Origin: Vitrella brassicaformis
Taxonomy: Eukaryota; Sar; Vitrellaceae
Assembly (NCBI GenBank): GCA_001179505.1
Contig: CDMY01000366.1
Coordinates: forward strand, 393,031 to 457,030
DNA length: 64,000 nucleotides
Direction: 5' to 3'
Positions within the stretch are counted from its first letter, which is position 1, and every line of letters starts with the position of its first letter. The translations under genes were made by a program, and so were the position numbers. The notes under the pieces were generated by a model that had not been told where the DNA came from, searched no databases, and saw only the letters and a program-made list of their open reading frames with translations. Shown here in pieces: positions 46,851 through 58,048 of the stretch.

Positions 46851-47450
46851 AGCAAGTTGAAGCCAAATGGGAGGGAGAAAAGGCCGTGTGTGCTTCATGT
46901 GGGGTGGGTTCACGTTATGTGTGAATGAGCACATCTTTTTCGTGTCATCGAATCTGGATGGGAGAAAGGACGCCTGTACTGTATTTGTTGTGTACCTGCT
47001 GCTTTCCCACCCGCTCGAGTCGAGTGCTTGCTCCTATGTGAGTTGCGCTAGTCGCGTAGCTGGCCGCCGACACGCTCCCCCCTCCCTCCCTCCCTCGTGC
47101 GTTTCTTGGCCTTCCGTGTTTTTTGGGCCAAATCCTGGCGGCTCTCTCGAGTGTGGCTTTGGGTGTGAGTGTGGGTATGGGGTGGCAGTAATGTGTCCTA
47201 CACATCGTGAGCGTGTGCGTCGTTGAGGGCCTGGAACTGTGGAACAGACGGATTGATGGGCGGGACTGGGTGCTGCATCGGTGAACGGATTGGATCGATG
47301 GACTGAAGGATACACACGAGTTCAGGTGTCCATCACCCACCCACCCAACACGCGCCACACATACAATACACCCATTAATGCATCCATCAACGCATCGAGG
47401 CAAAACGGCCCCGCCCCACACGCATTCCCCTCTCATCTGCCATCGATGTA
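46851..47450. other. Spacer, no gene
   Basis: 3' flank of secreted copy 2, sharing short blocks with the flank of copy 1, followed by CACCCACCCACCCAAC-type sequence before the EXO1 stop. Confidence 0.5.
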
Positions 47451-50400
47451 TCACTTCTTCTTGCTCTGCACACTTCTAGTGAAGCCAAAGTTGGTCAACG
47501 CGTTGGCGGCAATCCCCTCCTCCCCATTCTTCTTCCCCCCCTTGCCACCCCCGCCGCCCCGCTTCCATCCCCCCTCCCTCACCACCGCCCCCAGCCCAGC
47601 ATAGGGGTTCTTGTTGTGCAAACTCCTCTCCTTCTGCAGCCGCTCCTCTACTGACGCGCTCTCCGCTGGTGTGGGCCGGGCCAGCATCGCGGGGGCGCTC
47701 GTCTTCGGCTTCTGCGCCAGGAAACCAGCCAGGCCCCCCTGTGCTGGCCGCTTCTGGCCACCACCCCCGAGAGCACGCCTTCTCGGCTCGTCGCCACTAT
47801 CACCAGGGCTCGATAGCCGCATTCGGAACCCCTCGACCACCCCCTTCTTGCCTTTGTCCCCTGGGCCCCCATTGCCATCGCCATGGCCTGTTTCCTCTCT
47901 CGTGGCCTCCTCGCGCTCGTCACTGCCGCCGTCGTCCGAAGGAGTGGTGATGGTGATGATGGGAGAGAGCTTGGTGGCCTTTGCGTGTTTGGCGGCGCTC
48001 TGGTGCCTCTGGTGGGACTGCACGCGCCTGTTGGCCAGGCTGAATGGGTTGGGCTTGGGGGGCGGACCGGGGAGCGGGGCCGACTGTTGCTGCTGCTCTG
48101 GGGGTGGTGGTGCCCGGGGTGCCGCTTCCTGGTGCTGCTGGTGCTGGTCTTGGTCTTGGTCAGGCGCCCCTTCTTCCGCCTTCTCCTCAATCAGTGGGTC
48201 CTCAACGCTGCACACATGTCACACAGAGACACCGGCAGCGTCAGTGGAATGCCACAAGAGCGTGTGCATGGCAGCTCACTCTATCATCTCCAGGAGCTCG
48301 TCAAGCGATGTCTTGTGCCGCCTGCGATTGGCTACAGGGGCCGGCGACGGCTCAGTCTCCGCCGGCTTCTGCTGCACGGGCTCCTGGGCCGCCTCACCTG
48401 GTTTGGTGAAGACGAAGGCCAGTTTTTCTTTGGGGGCGGGCTGGGGCGGGGGCTGCGAGAATGCTGGTGGTGGGTGTGAGGGTGCGGGGTAGTCGGTGCC
48501 GGCACCGCTGCGGTAAGCCTTGTCTAGGTTGGCTATGAAGGTCTTCAACAGCTGACGCTCAGACGCAGACAACTGATCGAACAAAAGAGGACGGGAGATG
48601 GTCGGGGAATGGTGCTGATGGAGGTTTGTGTGCCTGCTTGCACTTACGGTGTCGGTGGCCCGTGCTTTCTTGGTTCTTGGGTTGATGCGGCCCGACACGA
48701 GCTGATGCACCTCTACGGGGTCATCAATCGCCGTCCCTACCACTGCACTCATATCCATCTGCACACACACACACACACACACACACAAGTTGGCATCCAT
48801 CCATCCATCCACCCATCCGTGTCTCCCCTCCCTCTTTGCTGGTATACGTCCTGCGGCAGCTCTGGCTGCGTCTTGAGCGAGGTAGCGATGGAGGTCATGC
48901 ACTTCTGCTGTGGGTGGTAGACGATGTGGTTGAGGAAGACGGCCATGGCCCTGTTGGTCGGGTTGAAGAAGTCGGCCTTTTTCTCGGGCAGCTTGTCCTT
49001 CCACTTGCGGTTGATACGCATGAACTCGTACACCTGACGCAAACAAACACAGACACATAGACACAGACGTGAATGCACACGTCTGATTGGGTGAGTTGTG
49101 CTATGTGTTGCGTGTTTTGACCCTTTTTATGGTCTTTCGCTGGCGGATCTGCTCGAAGGCCGTCTTGATGCCAAACCCCTGTGTGGGCAATAGCACGTGC
49201 AGGAGCTTCTCTCCATTTCTTAACCTTGCACGCGCCAACCTGTATGTTGATGTCTGATGTGTAGTCGCAGCCGCAGAGTATGCAGAACTCCACAAACCTC
49301 TGATGCGACCACCGCCGCAACGACGACAAGGCACCCTGCACACACACACACACACACACATCCATTCACACATACATACTGAAGGTACCCACACACACCC
49401 ACACACCCCACCACACCAGCTCACCCATCTATCGCCCTGGTCGCTGTCGTCCCCCTCGTCCACCTCCATGGGCGACGTTGACGACTCACCCACCCCCTCC
49501 CCCTCCCCCGCCCCCGCCTTGCCCTTTCTGGCGGCCTTGCCATCGTCGGGCAGGTCGGCGATCGCAGACAGATCCACCAGGTCACCGTTGCCCCACTTGT
49601 CCAACCTACGCCCATCCACACGGCAGTACAGGTAGTCGACATGTGTCTGCTGGTCGGCCGCGCTTACTTGTAGAGGACTTTGGGGCAGCCGTATGCGAGC
49701 AGGTCGGAGTCCTCTGAGATGACAACCTCCTGCACACAAAGACAACACAGCACGACACGTGCACACGTGTATGCGGTGCCAAGATGACGGACCACGTATC
49801 CGATTCTGGCGAGAAAGGCCAGCTCGGCGTCGGCCTCGTATGGCGCCACCAGCACCTCCACCCCTACAGTCTTGCCGCCACTCGTGTGCTTGGGCAGCAG
49901 ACGAAGCGCCTCTATCACACGGTCGATCTGACCACATGCATGGCCATGTGGGACGAATGGCTGGTCGGATTGATGTCGTTGTCGAAGGGCGTACCATGTC
50001 TCCAGTGACGGAGATGGCCTGCATGGCTTTGCTCTGCATCTCCTTGTCGTCGGCCGTCTTGCCCGCCTTGCGCAAGCGATCCACCTCCTGCTGCGCATCC
50101 TTACGACGCCTACACACACACACACACACGAATGCATCCACAACAGGTGCTCCTGCCCTGGGTGTGGGGTGTATCTTCCCCCTTCGCTCACTTGTGTCTG
50201 TCCTCATCCTCCTTGGCCTTGGCTGGTAGGGAATCGCCATCAAACACTGCACCAGAACACACACACACACACACATATGGATGGTTCCTCTTTCCTTGAT
50301 TTCTGTCAGGTCGGCCACTGACCGATGACGGGGCTGATGTCACAGTTGAGGAGCAAAGTCACCATGCGCAAAAAGAACCGGATGAACCTGAAAACCGTTG

Positions 50401-50811
50401 CATACGACAAGACGACAACAAAGCGCCATTGCAAATGCAGTCCCTGCGTGTGATATCGGCCTCACTTGTCTGTATCCTGCCCCGTGGCCAGCTCATACGC
50501 ACATGCGCACGCCCCTCTGTGCATCCAGCACATGGCGTCCACGCCCACGCGACATCCGCTGAAGCTGACACACATGAACAGATGCACCACACCACCGGCA
50601 TTGCAAACGGATGGCACACAACGCACCACACCATCACGGCGGCCGTTTCTTAGCGTTTGCTCACTTGTCTATGGAGGCCTTCTGCACCACCGGCTTCAGA
50701 AATTGCTGACAGAGAGGAGGGAGAGGAGGAACGGAAAGCAATGGATCAAAAGGTGGCATCTCCGCATTGTGCACTACAACCGAGCCTTACCAGAAGGTTC
50801 TTGATCCCCAT
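47451..50811 (-). CDS. EXO1: EXO1-type 5'-3' exonuclease / flap nuclease (XPG family)
   Basis: A multi-exon gene. The N-terminus MGIKNLL and [14 protein letters not shown] lead to [20 protein letters not shown] (first metal Asp), then [32 protein letters not shown] carries the second metal Asp. [20 protein letters not shown] and [20 protein letters not shown] supply the Glu/Asp and Asp/Asp metal sets. [24 protein letters not shown] is the helix-three-turn region. An acidic insert ([15 protein letters not shown]) lies before it. The length, CAYEL-TG and the [13 protein letters not shown]-flank fit EXO1 better than FEN1 or GEN1. The C-terminal 500 residues are Pro/Gln/Gly-rich and end [14 protein letters not shown]. 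The role is mismatch repair and end resection in the nucleus. Head to head with the MYND gene. Confidence 0.88.
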
Positions 50812-50916
50812 CGTCCGCCAAAAAAGGCGGGAAGGGGACTGAAAGGGGAATTGCGAGCTCGAAAGATCCCAGCCGCGCTAAAGTAGCTAGAAGCCTTTCC
50901 ATCGCTCCTCGGCGGT
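50812..50916. promoter_or_regulatory. Bidirectional promoter, EXO1 / SH3-MYND pair, TGCGAGCT
   Basis: Only 105 bp separate the start codons. TTGCGAGCTCG at 50851-50861 lies near the middle. AAAAAAGGCGGGAAG nearby (50821-50833) includes an E2F-like GGCGGGAA; that element may fit a replication/repair gene, which is inference. Confidence 0.55.
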
Positions 50917-53900
50917 ATGGCGGGTCGCATAAAGCTTCAGTTGTCAGGTGGGGGTCCGCCGCGGTGGCTCCTGCTGCCCAAGGACTGGGAGGAGCTCAAA
51001 CGACAGACCCTCGCCCGCCTGGAGCTGGCGGGTGCCGATGACGATGCCGTGCTCAGGTGAGGGCTGGGGAGGACGGGAGGGGACAAATCGAGGCCAGATC
51101 TACGGATTCTGACGGTTTTCATCCTCGCGAATGGTCGTGTGTGGTGTGGGTGTGTGTTTCCTGCCGTCAGTTCGCTGCGTTACTTCTGTGAGGGCGCCCT
51201 TATCGACAGCATGGCGCTCATACAGGGAGGTACGCCAAACAGGGCGGGGGAATGCATTCAGATCCATCCATCCATCCATTTTCGTGTTTTTGTGGTTGGC
51301 CTGTGTGTGGTGTGGTTTGTGGTGCCATGTGCAGGTGATTTGTTGACGGTAGAGGTGGATATGGCCAGTGTGGATGTGGCCGCTGAGAAGCTGCACCAGC
51401 AGGCGGCCGCCGTGGCTGCCGCATACTCACCATCGTCCTCGCCCGCCCCATACCCTGACGCCGATACGGACACGGGCATCACCGCACAGCAACAACAGGC
51501 TCACCAACAGGTAAATGATCTCCCCCTAACACGCCAACAGCCACACGTGTTTTCATCCATCCACAGGTGGTTCAGATTCAGAGCCCCGTCGCGAGTTCGT
51601 CCAGCAGTAGCAGCGGTAGCAGCAGCGGTGGTTGCCATGGTGCCGGGGGTTATGTCGTGGGTGACCATGGCGGCCATCGGCAGGAGGTGCACTGCGGGGG
51701 TGCGGGGGGTGGTGCCCTGAGTGGGTGTGGTGGCGATGACGGTGTGTCGATGAATAGCGAGCGGCCCGAGGAGGAGCGACCGCAGGAAATGGCACCACCC
51801 AAACAGGCCGAGTACCGACTCGTCAACGCTAGCTACAAAGTGAGAGCCTGACCAAAGGGGGAGGGGTGTGTGGCGTGTTGTTATGCTGATGTGTGGTGTT
51901 CTTTGTGTGGTGTTGTATCAGGCTGATAAGGGCGACGGTATGCAGCTGACGGTCAAGAAGGGCGATGCGGTCCAGGTGTTCCTACGCGACCCATCCGGAT
52001 GGACATACGGCGAGTAAGCTTCCCTCCCTCCACAAAACACACCGAAACGGGACACACCAACACCACCCATCCATCCATCCATCCATCGCTTCTTCTTTTC
52101 CTCCTTGCCCAGGTTGAGCAACGGCAACTGCGGGTGGTTCCCCGACCGATGCCTAGGCAAGCGCCTCACCGGCCACGAGTTCCACTCCTCCCTCAACGCA
52201 CAACAGCAGCCACAGACCACCACCACATCCACCTACCCTTACCCCCACGAGCACCACAACCACCAGCAGCAGCCCACCCCATCGGAGTCCCTCGGCCAGG
52301 GACGCTACACACCCCAGCACCACGCACAGAACCACTACACCCACGGCCAGCAGCAGCAGCAGCAGCAGCAATCGGGTGTGGTGCATTCGACGCTCAACCC
52401 CCGAGCCAAGCCGTGGCACCCCTTCCAGGGGCCCTCATTTAGCGATATACTCATGCGGGGCGGCGGACATGGCCACGGGGGACATGGCGGGGGTGGGGGA
52501 GGGGGAAGGGGTGGGAGCGGCGTAGGGTCGACGGGCAGCGGTCACGAGGACAAGACCCCATGTGTGCAGGCGGGACAGGGCGACGGAGGCAAGGGTAAGG
52601 ACAAGCGGAATGAGCCAGAGAGAACCGTGACTGATGGCCGTGCATCGCCTGTGTTCTGTCTGTCTGTCTGTCTGGGTGTTGGCCATCAGGTCGTTCGTTG
52701 TTGCGTATGTTGCACCAGCAGGCGGATGCCAGTAGCGATGAGGCGCCCCCGCCGCCCTCACCCCTGCTGTCCCTCAGTGACGGCCAGGAGGGCGGCGGCT
52801 CACCCGTCTCCCTCTCCGCATCACACAACGGCCGCAACATCAACAGCAACAGCAACAGCAACCCCCGCGGCGGGTCGCCCCCCAATGGCGGCCTGAGCAG
52901 CAAGTTCTTCTGCCGTCGGTGCCGCGTTAAGGAGGCCGACCTCGGCGAGCGCCTCATAGTAAGGCGGGAGGGATATGGGATGGCTGGTGGGGACGGGATG
53001 GATGGATGGATGGAGAGGGGTGCGTGCGTACCATCTGTTTGAACTGCATGCATTCCCCGGTGGATGTGTTGGGCGTGTGTGGTGGTAGGTGTGTGGGGGT
53101 TGCCGTTTCGTGCGTTTCTGTAGCGATGTGTGCCAGGAGGCCAGCAAGCACTCGCACGTAGACACCGGGGAATGCATGCAGTTCAAACAGATGGTACGCC
53201 CATCCATCCATCCATCCATCTATCTATGGGTCCATGAGTGGAATAGATACTCCCACACCTTCACACGTTCTCTCAATGTGTGTGTCGTGCGTGTGTGTAG
53301 GTGATGGACTACAAGAAGCAGCAGCACTCATCCCCCCAGCAGCAGCAGCAGCAGCAGCCGTGCCCCTTCTCCCACGACGCACACCCATTCCCCTTCTCAC
53401 ACGAGATGATCTGCCGATCGTACGTCAAGCGCACCAACAACACACAGGGCGACGGCGAGCATGACGACCAGGCGATGCTGCTGCGGGAGGCGGGAGGACA
53501 CAGGGGCCGCTCATGGGTGCAGGTGGCACAGCAGGGCGGCGGGCCGAAAAAGTAAACAGAGCACACACACACAGAAGACACATGAAAAGATCTTGGCCCA
53601 CACGCAATGGCCGGCCATATGCCCTTTGTCTTCGTTATCAGGGTGTCGTTCGCGGTGAAGCAGCCTGGGGGCAACGGCGGCAAGTCGTCTAAGGATGACC
53701 GTGACAGCAGGGGTGGCGGGCGGTCCATGGTGACCCCCACCCTCCCCTCGCCACTCAAATCGTCCACCCGCCCCCGCGCCCCGCCGCCCATCTCCTACTC
53801 GGCGTGCATCACCAAGACCAACTCGGGACCACACACACCCCAGCTGAGCGAGAGCGCCCTGCCCGTGACGGAGGCCAAGGGCCACACTCTGGCGCCAACG

Positions 53901-53990
53901 AGCCCGACGCGTGCGGAGCCCACCCCGCCGCTGTCAGAGGGCAGCAGCGCCCCCGGTAGCCCGCCCGGAGAGGAGAAGGGCGAAGAGTAG
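50917..53990 (+). CDS. Ubiquitin-like/SH3/MYND-finger multidomain protein
   Basis: About ten exons. Residues 1-75 (IKLQLSGGGPPRWLLLPKDW, LIDSMALIQ-GGDLLTVEV) resemble a beta-grasp domain (KHA/DCX/PB1-like). After a Gln/Ser/Gly-rich linker comes an SH3-like domain: EYRLVNASYK-ADKGDGMQLT, VKKGDAVQVFLRDPSGWTYG, then NGNCGWFPDRCL. Long His/Gln/Gly-rich linkers follow. The zinc finger is FCRRCRVKEADLG plus CGGCRFVRFCSDVCQEA and HSHVDTGECMQF, giving the paired CxxC, CxxC, CxxxC and H/C order of MYND. The MYND exon 53089-53193 lies inside a 37-bp inverted repeat. The C-terminus is Pro/Ser-rich and ends GEEKGEE. Likely a signalling or chromatin adaptor; the partner is unknown. Confidence 0.75.
53026..53199. 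repeat. Perfect 37-bp inverted repeat enclosing the MYND exon
   Basis: The left arm 53026-53062 (starts GCGTACCATCTGTTTGAACT) is intronic. The right arm 53163-53199 is its exact reverse complement and holds the last 31 nt of exon 53089-53193 plus its GTACGC donor. The loop of 100 nt contains the exon's acceptor (GTGGTAG at 53088). GATG/CATC repeats flank both arms and extend the symmetry. Confidence 0.9.
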
Positions 53991-55308
53991 ATAGCCAGTA
54001 CGAAACACACAGAGGGAGGGAGGGGGTGGGTTGGTATCGTTAGATGGGAGACGGGTGCTTGTGTGCAGGCAGAAAGAGAGGGATGGCTGTGTGTGATGGG
54101 TGTCGATAGTGGCTGAGTGAGTTGGGGGGCGCCTGAAGGAGGACGGGAGGGAGGGGGAGGGGAGGGGAGGGCAGGAAGCCACAGCCACATCGCATGGGAT
54201 GACCACCACACCACATCACATCGCGTGCGTCCGTTTTTGGGGACGGCATGGATGTGCTCTCTCTTGGATGTGATCTCTCTCTCTCTCTCTCTGTATGTGT
54301 GATGAGATTAGTGAAGGATTGCCGTTTGGCATGAGATTGTAGCCAGCTGCCATGCCAGCAGAAGCCTTTCCATGCCTGCAATGCCTGCCTTGTGGGTTTC
54401 TCACCTGAATGGATGCATGTGTGAATGCCTGCAGCCTATGCCTGGCTGGCTGTCTTTTCTGCAGGTCCGGTATCCACCACCCGGCCATCGACCAAAGATA
54501 GACAGGGAGACAGACAGACAGGCAGGCAGCCCACAGGAATGAACTCGAGGGCGTAGATGTAAAGAGGAGAGAGAGCACGGTCGCCCGGAGAGCGAGGGCG
54601 GCAAGACAGGCAGGCATGCAGCTATTTTGAGATAAGACGATAAGACGAAGGCACCTTTTCTTAGATATGCAGCCCGGGCTCATTCTTGGGATGGATTGGC
54701 TAGCGGGCATGGGTCACGCATCTTTGGACGACTGTGTGCAGCTGTCTGCCTGTCCATGTCTCTTCGCGTGCGTCTGTGTAGTGTGTGTGTGGCTGGCTGG
54801 CGAATTAAGGGTGTCTAGGGGGCCTCGCGTGCGTCAGTTGGGTGGAGTGGGGTGTGGTGGGATGGGTGGACGAACCGAAACAAAAGAACAAAAGACACAT
54901 ATATACATAAGAGCCAGGCGATAGCTAGACCCTGATGGCTGAAGCAGCATAAGTCGACGAAACACCAGCACGCGAAGCGAAGCGCAGCCAACACACGGAG
55001 GTTGTTTCTGAGACACGAGCTGGATGCCCTCTTCATGACAAATCGATGCGAAGAATGGATCTTGGAATGGATGTGCATACAAACAGGGACAAAAGTCCGT
55101 AACAGACGAGACTTTTGAGTCACGACAGCGCAAACTGACAGATTTTGACACAAGTGGCCTGGAAGTCATGGTTTGACCTCCTGGGCGATCGCGAGACTGG
55201 GGGGCATTGACGTCGAGAATTCAGCGGACGGGACGGGACAAGGGACGGGACGAATTTTTTTGATGCATTGAACAGCAACCTTTTGCTGTCGACTGCGTCT
55301 GTTCCAGA
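53991..55308. other. Intergenic, no gene
   Basis: GA/CT repeats (54269-54293), GGCAGGCAGGC and TG tracts. No frame with protein-like composition on either strand and no RNA gene recognised. Confidence 0.55.
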
Positions 55309-58048
55309 ATGTGCCACTGCGATGCAGCGTGTGCCGCCAACACCATTCTGCTCAACTCGCCCGGCACCGTTCGCCGGTACCTGCAGGACAAATACCCCTC
55401 CGGCCTCAGCCTCCCAGACGCCCTCGGCCGTGACAGCAACAGTGACGCCTGTTTGCCTTTGTGCCGTTCGACCTCGGCGAGGAGAGGCGCATCGGCCAGA
55501 TACCCATGGGCAAGCCCTAGGGCAAGCCGCTGGAGGAGGCTCCCGAGGTGGGGGTCTTCGTCGTCGAGCAGTGGCGGAGGGAGGGGCGGGGGCTGGCCGG
55601 GTCTGACCCACCCACCGCGAGCCGCTACCAGAACCTGTATCGGCGGCTCGACACGGTCCTGGACGAGTGGGCGGCGGGGGGATACGTCGTGTGCGTCGAC
55701 GGACAGCGGGTGGAAATGGTGGTGGACGGCGAGGCCATGGTCGTCTTTGAAGCCGGCCCCGCCCTGCAGCACTCACTCTCCTGTAGGACAGACTTGCTCC
55801 TGAGCCTGGCCACGGCTGCGGGCATCCATCTCAACGGCAAAGAGGATGAGGTGCTGTACGGCAAGGAGCGGCTGCTCGCGTGGCGGCACACGCTCCCCCA
55901 GCTGCAGGACGCCGCCGTCCGGCTGGACGACAGTGCAGCCCCAGGCGTCTCTCCATCGCTCATGGCCATCGGCACATACGTCGTGGGTGTGATGATGGAC
56001 GTGTCGACGAAGGCCCTCCAGCCCCTCCCCGAGCAGCGGTGCAGCCTCAGCGAACTTCTGCTGCCCCTGGAGAAGGCGCTGCTCCACATCAACCACCACG
56101 ACATTGACAAGGTGGCCTTGATGGGGGACCCTTCATAGCGCTTGAGGGAGATGATCGCCTCCAGCTGTCATCAAAGGACGAGGCAGACGTGCAGGAGGTA
56201 GGTGGACATACACACACTCCGGGATGGGGTGCATCTCTAGAGGAGCTGACATGCCTGAATGAGCGGTGGATTGGTCTGTGTGTGTGTCTCTCCTGCCTGC
56301 GGTCCAGATGTTCGCTGTCACGCCTGCTGCAGAGGACACCGGGAGCGGCGTGCCATTCCAGAAGGTAGAGCAACACGTTACACAACGCACCTTTATATGC
56401 GCCTCTGGCTGGGTGTGTGTGTCTGATGGTGTGACAGATCGTGACCGCTGCCTCTCCGAGTGGCTCCCAAGACGGCCAGAGCGCCAAGGAGAAGGACGAC
56501 TGGGCCAAGGTACTGTACGCACACGGGCGGTAGGCCGGTGCCACAATTGTTGGTCTCTCTCTCTCTCTCTCTCTGCGTGTTTGTGTGTGTGTGTGTGTGT
56601 GTGTGCAGATGTTGGACCCCCGGCCTGCCGAGACATCAGGCGCCGCGACATTCGAAAAGGTGAGAAAAACCCTGCCTGTCTGTCGATGGCTGGATGTCTG
56701 AACGTATATGCATATGTATGTGTCTTGTTTGACAGATCATCACTGTCGGCGTCCCCACCAGTGCCGCTGCAGCCGCGGCAGCGTCACCATCAAGTAGCGA
56801 AGATGTACGTATCACGAAGCCAAACAGACAAGGCGTGCACCCACTCGTTCATGGCGTGTATGTGTTGACGGATGGGCTCATGGATGGCTGTAGGCGTCGC
56901 GTGTGTCTAGTTCCCGTGTTGACGTCGGCAGACCCTCGGCCGCCCCTGGCGCTCCATCTGCTCCATCGTCTGTGCTGTCGCTCTCCCAGCACCCCCATCC
57001 CTCTGTTCCCACACGGCCTCCTCCCCTCCACGCAGGACAGCCCAGTGGTGGCAGCTCGGCGATGCGCGTGTTGGGTGGGCCGGCACCTGCAATGCCGCTG
57101 GGCGGTGCCAACGGGTCGACTGAGGGTACTGTGGAGCGGGGTGGAGCGGGGCGCGACAGACCATCACATGAGAGCTGCTCAGGTACGCAACCGTATACCG
57201 ATGCGCACCCATCGTCTTTGTCTGTCTGCGTGTATGCGTCTGTCTGTGCATGCAGGGGGGTGTGGACAATACTTCTGCGGCAGGCGCATCGGCTCCTCGT
57301 ACCGTGTGGGGTCCTCTTGGCTCGCAGACGGACGTGCAGCAGCCCTCCCGGCCCCCTGGGCTGACGCCATCGTCTCCTAGTGCTGCTGCTGCTGGACCAG
57401 CACCGCCGCCTCAGGTACGTTACGACTGCACGGTCCGCACCATCAGCATACAGACACAAACACGCTTTCATCGATGCGTGTGTGTGTGTGTCCCGTGTTG
57501 TTTGCCTCCGTGCATGCCACACCTGTGTCGACTGGGGGAGTGCCGAGCGGCCCTTCGGCAGCACGGCGTCGCTTGCTGCCATCCCGAACAACACACAGAG
57601 GCCGGTGAGGGCGACCACGAACAAAACACACACACACACACACACACGACCACGAACTTGAATGCACACTTCTCAGAAGTCTCATGTCTGTCCGTCTGCC
57701 TGTCTGTCTTTGTGGCAAGAAGATGAATCGTTGCCTACATCTTTATATCCCGATCGTAACTTTCTCAAGCAGCCCAGCCAGCCAGCCCCAGTCCAGTCCC
57801 GTCAACCTCAACACGCACATCGACACGCCCAAGTCCATCGACACACAGACTCAGTGTGAGCAGAACCAACCCACACACAAACACACAGACAGACCAATGC
57901 ATGCATGTCTCACTTCTCTGTCTGTCTGTCTGTCTGTCTGTCTGTGACACGTGTCAGTCAATGACTGACCTCTCTCTGTTTCGTGTGTGTCCTGCAGTCG
58001 AGCAGTGTCAATGCTCAGGACACAATGCAATGCATGAGCAGCCGATGA
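55309..58048 (+). pseudogene. Damaged or mis-assembled gene, unknown family
   Basis: Coding-like sequence runs through three frames. Frame 1 from ATG 55309 gives MCHCDAACAANTILLNSPGT to ALGRDSNSD. A one-base shift near 55461 leads to LFAFVPFDLGEERRIGQIPM. An in-frame TAG follows at about 55517-55519, inside a 12-nt near-repeat of GGCAAGCC. Then EEAPEVGVFVVEQWRRE runs open to 56138 (YVVCVDGQRVEMVVDGEAMV, HINHHDIDKVALMG), where a GGGGG run breaks frame before PFIALEGDDRLQLSS. Downstream, many small Ser/Pro/Ala-rich exons join in frame (MFAVTPAAEDTGSGVPFQK, MLDPRPAETSGAATFEK, IITVGVPTSAAAAAA), ending SSSVNAQDTMQCMSSR-stop at 58048. Intact downstream exons argue for recent decay or assembly errors. 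If intact, the open frame from 55548 could be expressed alone. Function unknown. Confidence 0.5.
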
